NCBI GenBank assembly: GCA_026225945.1
Contig: JAMJFZ010001258.1
Span: 10,485,001-10,549,000, forward strand
DNA length: 64,000 nt
Source of the DNA: Cricetomys ansorgei
Lineage: Eukaryota > Chordata > Mammalia > Rodentia > Nesomyidae
Reading direction: 5' to 3'
Below the pieces are notes generated by a model. It saw only the letters and a program-made list of their open reading frames with translations, had not been told where the DNA came from and made no database searches. Both the position numbers and the translations under genes were made by a program. Positions 33,851-45,055 of the stretch are shown here, piece after piece (within the stretch, counting starts at the first letter, position 1; every line of letters begins with the position of its first letter).

Positions 33851-34015
33851 GATAAAGCTTTCCCCCCACCCTGCTTTGGATTGGCTTATACAGAAAAGAG
33901 GAATTGTGGAAGATTATTTTTAGTTGTATTTAAAATAATTGTTTTTGTGCACTGTTGGGAAAAGGGATACACAGGCCTTGGCATTTTGTATTGTCTACTG
34001 GTGTTGGATTTCTGT

Positions 34016-34200
34016 GGGGGATGTTTGATTGCTAATGATCCGCACCTGAGGAGTTCTGAATCAATAAAAACACCTGAGCACAGGTGCTCAGGGTTCCACT
34101 GTGAGTATGGTACTGGCCATGATGGTATTTCCTCTGCTGAGGTCTGGCAGGGTTTGTAGATATGAAAAATATCTCCTTGTCCTGTTTGGTGAGCCGCCAT
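34016..34200 (+). mobile_element. LTR-like end, first of two
   Basis: Starts near tgtttgattgctaatgatc and carries gagttctgaatcaataaaa (AATAAA at 34063-34068). A perfect hairpin follows, then cctctgctgaggtctggcag, tctccttgtcctg and gagccgcca. The same order recurs at 34484-34695. AATAAA followed by a repeated downstream block is what an LTR R/U5 region looks like. Confidence 0.58.
34063..34092 (+). promoter_or_regulatory. AATAAA signal with adjacent hairpin
   Basis: AATAAA at 34063-34068 is followed by a 9-bp perfect stem, cctgagcac (34073-34081) pairing with gtgctcagg (34084-34092), with a two-base spacer. The tight loop makes it nearer to a cruciform or interrupted palindrome than a stable RNA hairpin. 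It is kept in altered form in the second copy. Confidence 0.6.
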
Positions 34201-34483
34201 AGCAACTAACTACTATACACACATGTAGAGGAACACTTGGAAGAAGTTTTTGTTATTTTGGTTTCTTTAAAAACATAAAATGGTATTTGGAATAGGTTTG
34301 TGATCCCACCCCAGCTGTGGTATAGTTGTTTATGCATTGGGTTTGGAATGCTTGATGTAGATGGCTATAATTTGTTTGGGTGCATTCATTCTGGCACCTG
34401 TAGCTTGTTTTTTGGGATTGGGTGCTGCATGGGTATATGGGAACTTTTGGCTTAGGGTATAAGAAATCCGAAGCCCCACCAGT

Positions 34484-34695
34484 CAGGGAATGTTTAATTG
34501 CTTATGATCTGCAGGTATATCAGTAGAACACCTAAGGAGTTCTGAATCAATAAAACACCTGAGCTCAGATGCTCAGGATTCCATCGTGGATAGAGTATGG
34601 CGCTGAGCAGAACAGTGGTTCCCTCTGCTGAGGTCTGGCAGAGTTTACACCTATGAAAATGCCTCCTTGTCTTCCATGCTGAGCCACCACAGAGG
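34484..34695 (+). mobile_element. LTR-like end, second of two
   Basis: Repeats the block at 34016-34200 with a 15-20 bp insertion: tgtttaattgcttatgatct, gagttctgaatcaataaaac (AATAAA 34549-34554), gagctcagatgctcaggatt, ccctctgctgaggtctggca, gcctccttgtcttcc, gagccaccaca. The unit offset is 486 bp at AATAAA. The DNA between (34201-34483) does not clearly match anything before the first copy. Confidence 0.58.
34549..34577 (+). promoter_or_regulatory. AATAAA signal with shorter hairpin
   Basis: AATAAA at 34549-34554, then cctgagc (34558-34564) pairing with gctcagg (34571-34577) across a 6-base loop. It is equivalent to the 34063 site. Confidence 0.55.
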
Positions 34696-35679
34696 TGTTC
34701 TGCTACATTATGCTACATATATTCTATTACTGTCTCTTATTCTCTATCTCTCCTGTTTAAATCTAGATTCCAACCACTGTAACAGGATCTCTGAATCCCA
34801 GTACAGGACTTATACTGTCCGTCTAAACTTATTCCTGAGTCATATTCCAACTGTATTCCCTCTCCACTGACTTCTGTGTTTTGGAAAAATATCCTACTTT
34901 ACATGTAAAGTTTCACTTTTGCTGAGTCCTCTAAACTCAAGTCTCAGTTCAAATATTCTCCCATCAGAAACATTATATCTGACTGGTCTAGGGTATTTTC
35001 TTTTATTTCAAAGCACATGCATCCTTCCATCTTACAGCATTTACTTCTCAGTGCCTTTCTTTCTATGTTTATATGTTTGTTTGTTACAGGGATGACTATA
35101 CAGTCCACAATCTTATGCCATGTTCTTGTCTATGTCTCCTGAGAACTTAGAGTTGCAGATATTGCCACATTGTAAAGTCTTCTATTTCTGTTTATTCGTT
35201 AGATGTCTCTCTTCAGTTAAGTGGAAGCTCCATGAGAGCAAATCTCTGCCCATTTTGCTGCCATTTCTCTTTTCAGAGTTCATCACTACCTGACACATGA
35301 GTGGCCATTTTAATATCACACGAATATTTTGTCCTTATTTCTCCATCCCAATTCCCTTTCCAATCATAACCAACCTATAGACCACATTAATAAAAAGCTC
35401 TTATCCAGTTAAGATAATCATCTTATGGACCAATTATGTTTCCTTTGAAGCTAGGCTTCCTGTATTGAAAGTTTAATCAAAAGGGAACATATTGAAGTAA
35501 TCCATATCCTGTTCATTGTTGTTCATAGTTAGTTCATCATCAACAGCTTTTTATTCCCCTCATTGTAAAGGACTTATAAGCACTTTCGATTTTCTAAGAA
35601 ATTGTGATTATATTGGACATTCTTCACTGATAATGAAATTCTTAAGGGTGGGTACTTAAAAAGAAAAGATGTTTGAGAG
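34696..35679. other. unannotated stretch
   Basis: No gene or repeat recognised. Confidence 0.45.
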
Positions 35680-35830
35680 AGCGGTGTTAGTCAGTGTCTG
35701 TATCCAGCACTTAGGATGTTAGTACAGGAGTTATCTTCATGAGTTTAGTTCAATACAAGTGACATAGAAAGTTCCAGGCAACCTGGAGCTACATGGTGAG
35801 AGTCAGTCTCAAAACAAGAAAGAAGACACA
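35680..35830 (+). mobile_element. old B1-type SINE (PB1/B1F-like)
   Basis: tatccagcacttaggatgtt, agtacaggagttatcttcat, gttccaggcaacctggagct and acatggtgagagtcagtctc plus aaaacaagaaag read as a sense early-B1 relative with tail. Confidence 0.68.
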
Positions 35831-36130
35831 AACAGAAATAAAATACATTTATTTGCCTCATATTTGTGGGAATTGCAGTCCAAGGTCAGACAGCCTCATG
35901 AGTAGAAACTCTGGTGAGGGCCTATGGAGAATGCCATCATGGTGGGACGGTGTATCAGGGACTGAGGTCAAGCTGCCAATGGGAAGTGGTAGAGACAATG
36001 CTCAAGATTTGCCTTTTGAGAACTGCTTAGGGTCCTACTAGAACTCTTGCACCTTAATGTCTTCCATGGGCAACCTTTAAGCTTTAATGGTCTTTCATTA
36101 CATTCCTTGTCATTTAAAGTTATACACTCC
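35831..36130 (-). mobile_element. ERVL-MaLR LTR fragment
   Basis: + strand words are in antisense MaLR order: catatttgtgggaattgcag, gtcagacagcctcatgagta, gaaactctggtgagggccta, gccatcatggtgggac, then cttagggtcctactagaact and cttccatgggcaacc. The 5' part of the LTR (higher coordinates) is cut near 36130, close to the L1 at 36205. Confidence 0.68.
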
Positions 36131-37279
36131 AAGATCCGAGATTCCCGTTCATGAGCTCATGGGAAACAAATCACACTTAAATCATAACAGTGTTCTTTTA
36201 TGCCCTTTTACTGAAAATAGATTATTTTTTCATACAGTATATCCCGATTATAATTTTTCCTCCCTATACTCCTCTAAGTTCCATCCAAATCCCCTCCCAT
36301 CTGGATCTCCTTCCTGTATGTCTCTCATTAGAAAAGAACAGGCTTTTAAGAGATAATAACCAAACATAACAAAATAAAATATAAGATACAACATAAACCA
36401 TCACACCAAACCTGGGCAAGGCAACCCAATATAAGAAAGAGAGCCCCAATATCAGGCACAAGAATCAGAGATCCACTCCTTTCACACACTTAGAAGTCCC
36501 ATAAAAGTGCTAAACTGAAAGCTATAATGTATTGGAAGAGGACCTTTTACAGACTCATGTAGGCCCTGTGCTTGCTGCCTTGTCTCTGTGACTTCATATG
36601 AGGCTTGCTCAGTTGAATCAGAGGGCCTTGTTCTACTGGTCTCTTCCATCCTCTCTAGCTCTTATCTTCTTCCTGTATCCTCTTCTGTGGGTTTCCATGA
36701 GCTCTGAGGGGAGGAATTTGATGAAGACATCCTATTTAGAGCTATATGTTCCAAGTAGCCAAAGTATTATCAGAGAGATTTCTCCATTTTCAATGAGTTG
36801 TGTAAGTGTTGTCCACCAATGGAATCCCCACTGTCAGTTGGCAAAGCACAACTCATTCTCTTGGCAACACCCTGAGTTGTTTTGAGATTTCCATGGGAGT
36901 GCCTTGCAACCTCAATTGAATGCAACCCAGTCCCAGTACCAGGAAGACTCCTTGGTGTCAAAAGATAGTCAGATGGGACTCTGTCTCCTATGTTATTAGG
37001 AGATCTCAATATGATCTCCTTCATATATTTTTGGAAGTTTCCATTGCACTAGGTATCCACACAACCTCTCAAATACCTCGCAATTCCAGCTGTCTTCCTT
37101 CCTCAAGTTTACCTCCCCTCCCTTCCCCACTTGATGCTTCTTTTCCTGTCTCTCCCAACCCCTAGTCCACCCATAAAATCTAATGTATTTCCCCATCCCA
37201 TGAGGATGCATGTGTACTCTCTAGTCACTACCTCTATACCTAACCTCTCTGGGTTTATGGATTGTAGCTTTCTTATCAT

Positions 37280-38685
37280 TTATTTAGTAGATAATATCCA
37301 CATGTAAGTGAATACATACTGTATTTATCTTTCTGGGTCTGTGCTACCTCACTGAGGATGAATCTTTTTCTAATTCCATCCATTTGCCTGCAAATTTGAT
37401 GATATCATTTTTTAAGAGCAGAGTAATATTCCATTATGTAAATATACCACATTTTCTTTATTCATTGCTCTGCTGAGGAACATCTCTGTTGCTTCCAGTT
37501 TCTGGCCATTATGAATAGAGTAGCAATGAATATAGTTGAGCAGGAGTCCTTGTGGTAGGTTGGAGCATCCTTTGGGTATTCCCAAGAATCGTATAACTTG
37601 AGGTATCCTGATGTTGAGGTAGATCAATTCCCAACTTTTTAGAAACCATAGTGGCTGTAAAAGTTTTGTACTCTCACCAGCAATGAAGGAGTGTTCCACA
37701 TCATTGCGAAGATGAACTGTCACTTACGTTGTTGATCTTGGCCATTCTGACAGGTGTGAGTAGTTTTGATTCGCATTTCCCTGATGGTTAAGGATGTTGA
37801 ACATTTCTTTGTTTCTCAGCCTTTTGAGTTTCCTCTATTGAGGAGTAGATTTGCATACCATTTTTAATTGAATAATTGGATTTTATTTTTTATCTAGTTT
37901 CTTGAGTTCTGCGTATATTTTGTGTATTTGTCCTCTATCAGGTGTGGAGTTGATGAAAACCCCTTTTCCATTTTGTAGGCTGCCTCTTTGTCCAAGTGAG
38001 CATGTCCTTTGCCTTACAGAAGTTTTTGAGTTTCATGAGGTCCCATTTTTAATCGTTGAACTTAGTGATTGCAGTTGAAGTGTTCTGTTTAGGAAGTCAT
38101 CTGTACCTATTTTTTTCAAGGCTATTCTGTACTTTCTCTTCTGTTAGGTTCAGTATATCTGGTTTTATGTTGACATCTTTGATCCACTTGGACTTGAGTT
38201 TTGTGCAGGGTGAAAAGTATGAATCTAGTTGCGTTTTTCTACATGCAAACATCATGTTTGAAGATGCAAACATCATGTTTGAAGATGCTGTCTTTTTTTT
38301 CCAGTGTGTATTTATGGCTTATTTATCAAAATTCAGGTGTCCATAGGTATTTAGAGTTATGTCTGAGTCTTCAATTCAATCCCTTGATTAATGTTTCTTT
38401 TTCTAAATAAAAATAATAATGCATTTAATACTATAGCTCTGTAGTGCAACTTGAAATTGGGAATGGTGAGGCATACAGTAGTTCTTTCATTGCTCAGGAT
38501 TGTTTCACCTCTCCATATGAAGTTTAGGATTGTTCTTTCAAGGTCTGTGATGAATTGTCAAAGAATTTTGGTGAGGATTGCATTGAATCTGTAGATTGCT
38601 TTTGGTAGGATGACCATTTTTACTATGTTAATCCTACCAATTCATGATCATGGAAGATCTTTCTGTTTTCTGATATCTACTTCAA
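37280..38685 (-). pseudogene. L1 ORF2 relic, post-catalytic RT and C-terminal part
   Basis: Antisense to the + strand. Homology begins at 38685, equivalent to the middle of ORF2 beyond the catalytic FADD box (ttgaagtagatatcagaaaa read on the minus strand). It runs through agattgcttttggtaggatg (38594), catttccctgatggttaagg (about 37776) and the pre-3'UTR region near 37280. Frames are broken repeatedly. A 21-bp in-phase tandem duplication lies at 38245-38286. Intact ORF2p makes L1 cDNA by target-primed reverse transcription; this copy retains no catalytic box. Confidence 0.86.
38245..38286. repeat. 21-bp perfect tandem duplication in L1 ORF2
   Basis: gcaaacatcatgtttgaaga plus t occurs twice in direct succession. 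Other rodent L1 copies have a single, different stretch there. The duplication length is seven codons. Confidence 0.95.
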
Positions 38686-38689
38686 TTTG

Positions 38690-39025
38690 TACATAGATAC
38701 TGTTTAAATTGACTTTATCATAGAGTTATTTTATATTCTCAATCTATGGTGATTGGGTATAGTAGTCTAGGGTAGTATCTGTGGTCTTTTAGAGACTGTA
38801 GCACATCTGTCCAGGCCCCTCTGTCTTTTAGAGTCTCCATTAAGAAGTCAAGTGTAATTCTAACAGGTCTGCCTTTATATGTTACTTGGTCTTTCTCTCT
38901 TGCAGCTTTTGATATTCTTTCTTTGTTCTGTACACTTAGTGTTTTGATTATTATGTGCCTAAGGAAATTTCTTTTCTGGTCCAAACTATTTGATATTCTG
39001 TATGCTTCTTGCACCTTTATAGCAG
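38690..39025 (-). pseudogene. L1 ORF1 relic, C-terminal domain
   Basis: The minus-strand translation contains SLDQKRNFLRHIIIKTLSVQ, then KGRPVRITLDF and PRLLYP. This is the conserved C-terminal part of rodent L1 ORF1p, an RNA-binding chaperone that coats L1 RNA. The frame from 39025 is open to a stop at about 38737, and weaker homology goes on to about 38690. The N-terminal coiled coil and most of the RRM are missing, and sequence before 39025 is unrelated. So the element is truncated inside ORF1. Confidence 0.88.
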
Positions 39026-42000
39026 GGAGTACCTGCTGAATTTGGAAGCTGGGATAAAGCAACATATGAAGAGAGGGAACATAGGAGGATATGGTTTGTG
39101 GGATCAACAAATGTGGGCAGATAGGGGAGTAAGGCTGCAGCAAGTGTTTTGTTGCAGAGCTAGGGATGAGACTGGGGGATTGGATTTAGAGCACAGGAGG
39201 GTGTGGTGAAGGTGTTCAGTTACTTTACCTGTTATTCTGGCCTGCTTGGCTTCATACCTATTCTTAGTGTGATAAGATGTTGTACGAAGGCTTCAGCATA
39301 AAGAATCTCCTCTCTTTTGGAGGACTGAAAGGGAGAAATGTTGGAATACAGTGATTACAAATCCAGTAGAGCCAGCAAAGTCTAATGACACTACAGTTCA
39401 GTTTGGGAAGGTATAAAACACAGACCCATTGAGTCTTACATCAACCATATACTGTATCTACTGATAAGACCTAACGTATTTAACACCAGATGGAATTTCT
39501 AATCTCTACTTTCTTTGTTTTAAGATACATGAGTCTGTTATCAAACTCTTTATCTCCTTCTGTTCTTGCAAACTGTTCAGAGTAAAGCCTGCTGATTGAT
39601 GTCACATGAGGTTACCTATCATCTTTTATTTCAATTATTTATATAGGAAATACTCTCCAGCTTTCAGGGAGGAATCTTGAACTTCATTTCTTCCTTTGCT
39701 TTATTATGCTGAGCCTAAGTTCTGTTTCAATATCAATGTCAGAGTGGATCATCTGAATTCAATGAAGTGAAAATTGGTTATAGAGAAAGTTAGCCAGACA
39801 GTTTTTCCGCTATTATTAGGCTAAGTGCTTCTTCCACTTCCTTTATTACGATAGCTCGATAACTTAGAATAGTTTTCCCAATCAATAGCCAATATACAAG
39901 TTCAATATTTGGAAGAAGATTGTATTTGGGTTTATTGTATGGTTAGCATTAAGTATATAGTTAATTCCCCCAACTATGCATAAGAGGAGCAGGCTACTTG
40001 TGTTCAAAGAATTCTTAGCATACAAATGGCTTGCCAGTTCATTGAAATGTCCTAATAAAAACCAGTTGGTGGAAGTTTAAAAGCTTTCCTCTATGTATGC
40101 CATTTGGTTTATCCCCATTGCCTGAGTATGTAGAAACTTGTCCCTATTTAACTTTAAACTTGATTTGATTAAACAGAATCTCTGTGTTTAATGTTTTCTT
40201 TGCCCTCATCATAAACACTGAAAGCAAACAGGAGCATCCTTCAGCTTTAACAGGAGAAATAACATCAACATCTGACAAATTCAAGGGAGCTGGTGAGATG
40301 ATGTGTACTTGGGAAAGAAAGCGAGAAAGAGAAAAATAAGATCTTTTAAATTGTAACTGCATGGGAAGTAAAATATATTACGTGTTCATCCTGAGAGTGA
40401 TTTCTGCTCAGAGGGGTATATTCTTTTTGTCTTCCTACTCTTAAGAAACAGTTCTCTAGGAATGAGGAGGCTTTGGTCTCTTTTCTTGTATTAAATGGAA
40501 CATTACTGCACTATTGCAGCAACACTAAAACCTAATAATAGAAGGTTTTCTATTTGTAAATATGCAATCCATTTTGGCAGACTTACAGAAACAAGCCAGC
40601 AATGATGTTTGGTCTGGCATTTATTTCTACTTATATGAATTCTTTCTCAAACCAGTGCCTGATAACATTCCATATTACTTATTAAAGTAGATGACAAGAG
40701 TTTTAAAGGACTAGCTTCTTCTGTGTTTATAAAACAGAAAAATGATAATAAACAAAAATTCAAATATTTACCCTCGTATGCAGCGGCTTGTTCATTTAAA
40801 TGCATGGAATGTAGACTGAAGCAAGCGACTGAATTATCTGTTGTTTTCATATTCATTTATTTTTTCTCCAGAAATAACAGTGTTATTATTTGTTTTTAAA
40901 TTCTCAATGAGAAGGATGAAATCTCAGCGTCCTCTCATTTCTATGATCTTCTCTCCATACGCTTTCTGTGGTATTTGACATATTCTCTGTAGGGGATGAG
41001 AATAGATTTCAAACCACTTTGACATTATGTATTTCACCTAAGACTACTGAAAGCTTGTGTAGAAGGATATGTAACAGTTTGTATTAGGGTAGCTTGGAAA
41101 AAAGTAAATAAAAAAGTATTAGCCTTTCTCTAGTGTATCTATTTTCTGAATAACTTAAAAACCAATCTTAATACCACAGTTAGACTGTGTTTTCCTCCTC
41201 ATGTGTTTCATGATTTTTTTAAAATAAGTAATTATAGTAACTTTTAATATAATTGGATATTTATTCTTATTACTAACATGTCCTCAACTTGCTCATTTGT
41301 TGTATATCTTGATAGTTCTTCCTCGCTTTCCTTCTTAAAGGCATTACTCTCCTGGCACTGTTTCTAGAATGTAGCAGGAAGTTGGATCTCTTGATTCCTA
41401 GAATTGCAATGTAGCTACTGAAAGGTTTGTGGTTATTTGTTTTTATAATGGTTACTGTGCTCAGAAAACAGTCTATTTCTATCTTTGTGATATCTCTAAT
41501 ATGTAAAATGTATTCTAGGTACTCTGTGTAATACTGTTCTAAGCATGTAAAGACCCAATGGGAAAGAAAGAGCACATGAAAAACAATGAGTAATCATGAG
41601 TTTAAGTGACTGAATATTTACAAATTGAGGTACAGAACATGGTGATGCACCTGAGTTCTTTATACAAAGCACTACTACCTCTGAGATAGTAGGAGAAAAC
41701 ATGGAAGAGAGTAACCAAATGTGTCCAAAGTGTAGCTCCAGAAAATTGACACTTGATACTGACTTGGCTTTGGGTAGATGACTGCAACATCGCCTATTTG
41801 TAGCCTAGCAGGAGGTTTATAAGCCCAAACCTCAATTTTCTCCTGCCCATCTACCTCTTTCAAGTATCTTCCATCTACCAAAGATAAGAATGTTTAGTTC
41901 TGAAGATGCACAAAATTCCTTGCAAGGCACCACAGTGGAAAAAGAGAAGGTTAACCTAGGGTGAGACTGATCACCCTTTTGAGAAAATAGGTAACTAAAT

Positions 42001-43184
42001 CTAATCTTCACAGTGACCATATCATATAGGTCTGTTGCCATGTGTTACAGGTGAGGATGCTGATTCAGATAACTTGCCTTGTGGGTCATACATCTTAAGT
42101 TCAGCAGAGCCAAGATTTACCATCATATAATCTACTCACAAACTGTGCTACTGATTGCCCAGTATGCTACACATAGATCATTTTCTTGTTGCTGCAAGAG
42201 CTGGACCCAAGACACAGAGAGGATCCTTTTATTACTGGAGGTTTTCTTTTTTCCATTCATCCTCCCTCATATTTGTATTTCTGTTAGTTTATTTTTTAAA
42301 CAATAACTGTCTTGAACCCAGTTTAGTCTTTGTCATTTTCCTTAGGATATAGCATTACAGTTGAGAGATTCTTCTCCTGAATAAAAGGATGAATTTGTTT
42401 ACTATTTTAAGAAAGACAAATCAATGTTATCCTTAGCCTTTCAGTAATTGTTCTAAGTTGTACCTAAGTACAACTGCATGAAGGCCTCTCTTGATTATCT
42501 GAGACTTGAATACAGGTCTAGAAATGAGATACATGCTAAGCAGTCAGATTTTATTTAGAATTACTCTGAAGATTTCTGGCTGATTTTAGCTGGAAATAAC
42601 ATTATGTCAAATGTCTCCTATGCTGGAGGAAGATAAAAATCTTCTTTATCAAACATCTCACTAAAAGACATTTTGATTTTATAACATGTTCAAGATATTT
42701 TGTTTCAAAAAAACAGAAACCAAACTAATAATAGTTGAATAACAGCCATTATTGATTCAAAAAGTTAGAAAATATACCAGAGCAAAACTTCACCCCAAGA
42801 ACCACTTCTCTTTGTGATTCTGTGTCCACCTTTGTTTCACCGCTGCTTTCCAAACATTTGTGGGTTCTGGGGACATCACCTTTTAACAAGAAAACCTTTT
42901 CTGAGCATAATGACATAGAGGGCTACTTGGCATATTCAATTTAGCAAGTGGAGAAGAAACGTAATCTTCTCTTTAGGTCCATATGTAAATCTGGGAGTAA
43001 GCTCAGCTAGGGACTTCTTCACTGAATGAATTATTCAATACCCAAATTGTGTTTCCCAGGAAGTTGGTGAGTTATGCCATGATTCCAGAGAACTGGTTTA
43101 ACTGCCAATCTATCTGGTCAAAGACACCATGGGAGAGACTAGAGAGACACGATGAGATCTTTTACTTTTGTTGCATTGTAATCA
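39026..43184. other. repeat-poor unannotated stretch
   Basis: More than 4 kb in which I recognise no SINE, LINE, LTR or gene. Frames are up to 100 codons, without known motifs. Conserved non-coding elements could be present but cannot be judged from one sequence. Confidence 0.42.
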
Positions 43185-43512
43185 AGCATCTGACAAGCAA
43201 TTGAAGGCGTGGTATATTCTGGCTCACGTTTTGAGGGGACACAGTCCATCATGGCTGAGAAGTAATAAGAACCAGTGACTCTGATAGTGAAAGCATTTGA
43301 CAGCTGCTTGCCCAGGTCTCAGCTGAACACAAAACGGAGAAAGTACAAGAAATGCAGCTAGGCTGTAATTCTCAATCCCAGGGACTCATCTCTTCCAGGT
43401 AGATCTCACCTTCCGAAGGTACCATAACCTTCCAAATAACACTATCTATTTGGGATCAACTATTTAATACATAAGCCTTTGAGAGACATTTCATGCTCAA
43501 ACCATGACAGCA
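43185..43512 (-). mobile_element. ERVL-MaLR LTR
   Basis: Read on the minus strand it starts ctgtcatggtttgagcatga at 43512, as MaLR LTRs do. It has gttatttggaaggtt in the first third, atgatggactgtgtcccctc and a gagccagaatataccacgcc word in the last third, and fades near 43185. It looks like a solo LTR. Confidence 0.65.
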
Positions 43513-44404
43513 TGATCCCACAAAATCAAGTAGCTTCCTAAAGTCCTGATGGATTGCTTCTTTGCCTACGTCTCCCTTCATTTCCCACCGTTCCAACCAT
43601 CCCAGATATAAGGATATATTAATTCACATTTTTTGCTGTTTTAAAATGTCATAAATTCCACTGATGTTCAAAACTGTATTGATACTTTTCTTGCTAATTT
43701 TTTAAGAATAAATATATGTGTCTTCTATCTTGTTGAATTAGCTGTATGATCCTTGTTATTTTTCACCTGAATTGAAGGCAAGAGGTTATTGATAATGTTT
43801 CTCAATCAACTACTCACAATTCACTAACTTACCTGGATAAAGTATTGACATTTTCACACAATAAAAAGATGCCCATTTTCTGATTATAAATCTATAAAAA
43901 TATCTTGCAATTATTTTTATTTTCTCCATTAATAGCAGGCCAGATTATTTCTTCTTCACATTATTTATTTGGCTCAAATGCAATAAAATAAAAGGAAGTC
44001 CATGCATTTTATTTTTGTTTGTATACATTTATAATTTCTAATTTTTATAGACAAACATTAAAGATAATGTTTTTCAATTCATACTTAATTTTTTGTGCAT
44101 TCATTAATTCAATTGTGGTAACTGTCATGTGTCTTCTTAACAAAAATTTCAAATCATATTACTGGGAGGAGAAGATATGTATTTAAAAGTCTTCAAACCA
44201 TACTTTGAAAAGTTTAGTGCTACATATTACACAAATTTATCACAGATTAGAATGCAACTCTCTATATGGTCTAGGGTAGGCCTACCATGACATTGAAAGG
44301 TCATGGTTAATTTATCCAAACATCTCTAAATTTTCAGCATTTCCTTTTCAGTATAATTGGTTTTTTTTTTTTTCAGAAAAAATGTTTGATTCGTTATCTT
44401 ATTT
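43513..44404. other. unannotated AT-rich stretch
   Basis: No gene or repeat recognised. Confidence 0.45.
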
Positions 44405-44615
44405 TTTAGATTTATTCACTTTTTATTTTATTCATTTACAGATATATACATACATTGCATGTGTGCAGTGTTCACAGAGACCAGAAGAGGATACCAGATC
44501 CTCTGTAATTGGAATTACAGAGAGTTTGAGCTGCCACGTGGGTACTGGGACCTAAACTCAAGTCTTCTGCAAGAGTAGCAAGTGCTCTTAACCAGTGATC
44601 CAGTTCTCCAGCTTT
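44405..44615 (-). mobile_element. B2/B3 SINE
   Basis: Antisense B2 words: gagaccagaagaggatacca, gatcctctgtaattggaatt, gctgccacgtgggtactggg, ctaaactcaagtcttctgca, agagtagcaagtgctcttaa and cagttctccagc (the head). The A/T-rich tail is at 44405-44450. About 200 bp, full length. Confidence 0.9.
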
Positions 44616-44657
44616 CTTTAAGTTGAATCTCCAACATTGTGGAAATTCAAGAATCAT

Positions 44658-45055
44658 CTCTTTTCTTAGTTACTATTCTACTGCAGGGAAGAGACACCAT
44701 AACTAAAGCAATCTGTCTAAAAAAGAATTTAATTGAGAGTTTTCTTACAGTTTCAGGTGGTGAATTTATGGCCATTATGGTGGAAAGCATGGGAGCAGGT
44801 AGATAGGCATGGAGCTGAGACGGTAGCTGAACTCTTACATCTGATTAACAAGCAGAAGGCAAAGAAAAAGAGAGTCAGCCTGGTGAGCGCTTTTGAAACC
44901 TTAAAGCCCACCCCCAGTAGAACACCTCCTACAACAAGATTACAACTACTCCAATAAGGCCACACCTCCTAATCCTTGCCACACAGTTTCACCACCTGGC
45001 TGCCAAACATTCAAATATATAAGCTTGTGGACAAAATTCTTGTTCAAACCACCAC
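44658..45055 (-). mobile_element. ERVL-MaLR LTR (ORR1-like)
   Basis: On the minus strand it begins tgtggtggtttgaacaagaa at 45055 and runs gtgaaactgtgtggcaagga, ttaggaggtgtggccttatt, tactgggggtgggctttaag, then the tctcagctccatgcc type word and aattaaattcttttttagac. It ends in ttatggtgtctcttccctgc and agtaactaag. This is a complete LTR of about 400 bp and probably solo. Confidence 0.85.

Larger units (their letters stand above)
36205..39025 (-). mobile_element. L1 element, 5'-truncated and internally deleted
   Basis: Reading on the minus strand from 39025: ORF1 C-terminal part (to about 38690), an abrupt change to ORF2 (38685 to about 37280), then the long rodent L1 3'UTR down to about 36205 (ctgaaaatagattatttttt on the + strand). 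Typical ORF2 words on the + strand are agtaatattccattatgtaa, ctgacaggtgtgagtag and catttccctgatggttaagg. The 5'UTR, most of ORF1, and the ORF2 endonuclease with much of the RT domain are missing. Many stops and shifts make it inactive. No clear poly(A) tail or target duplication was seen at the 36.2 kb end. Confidence 0.9.
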
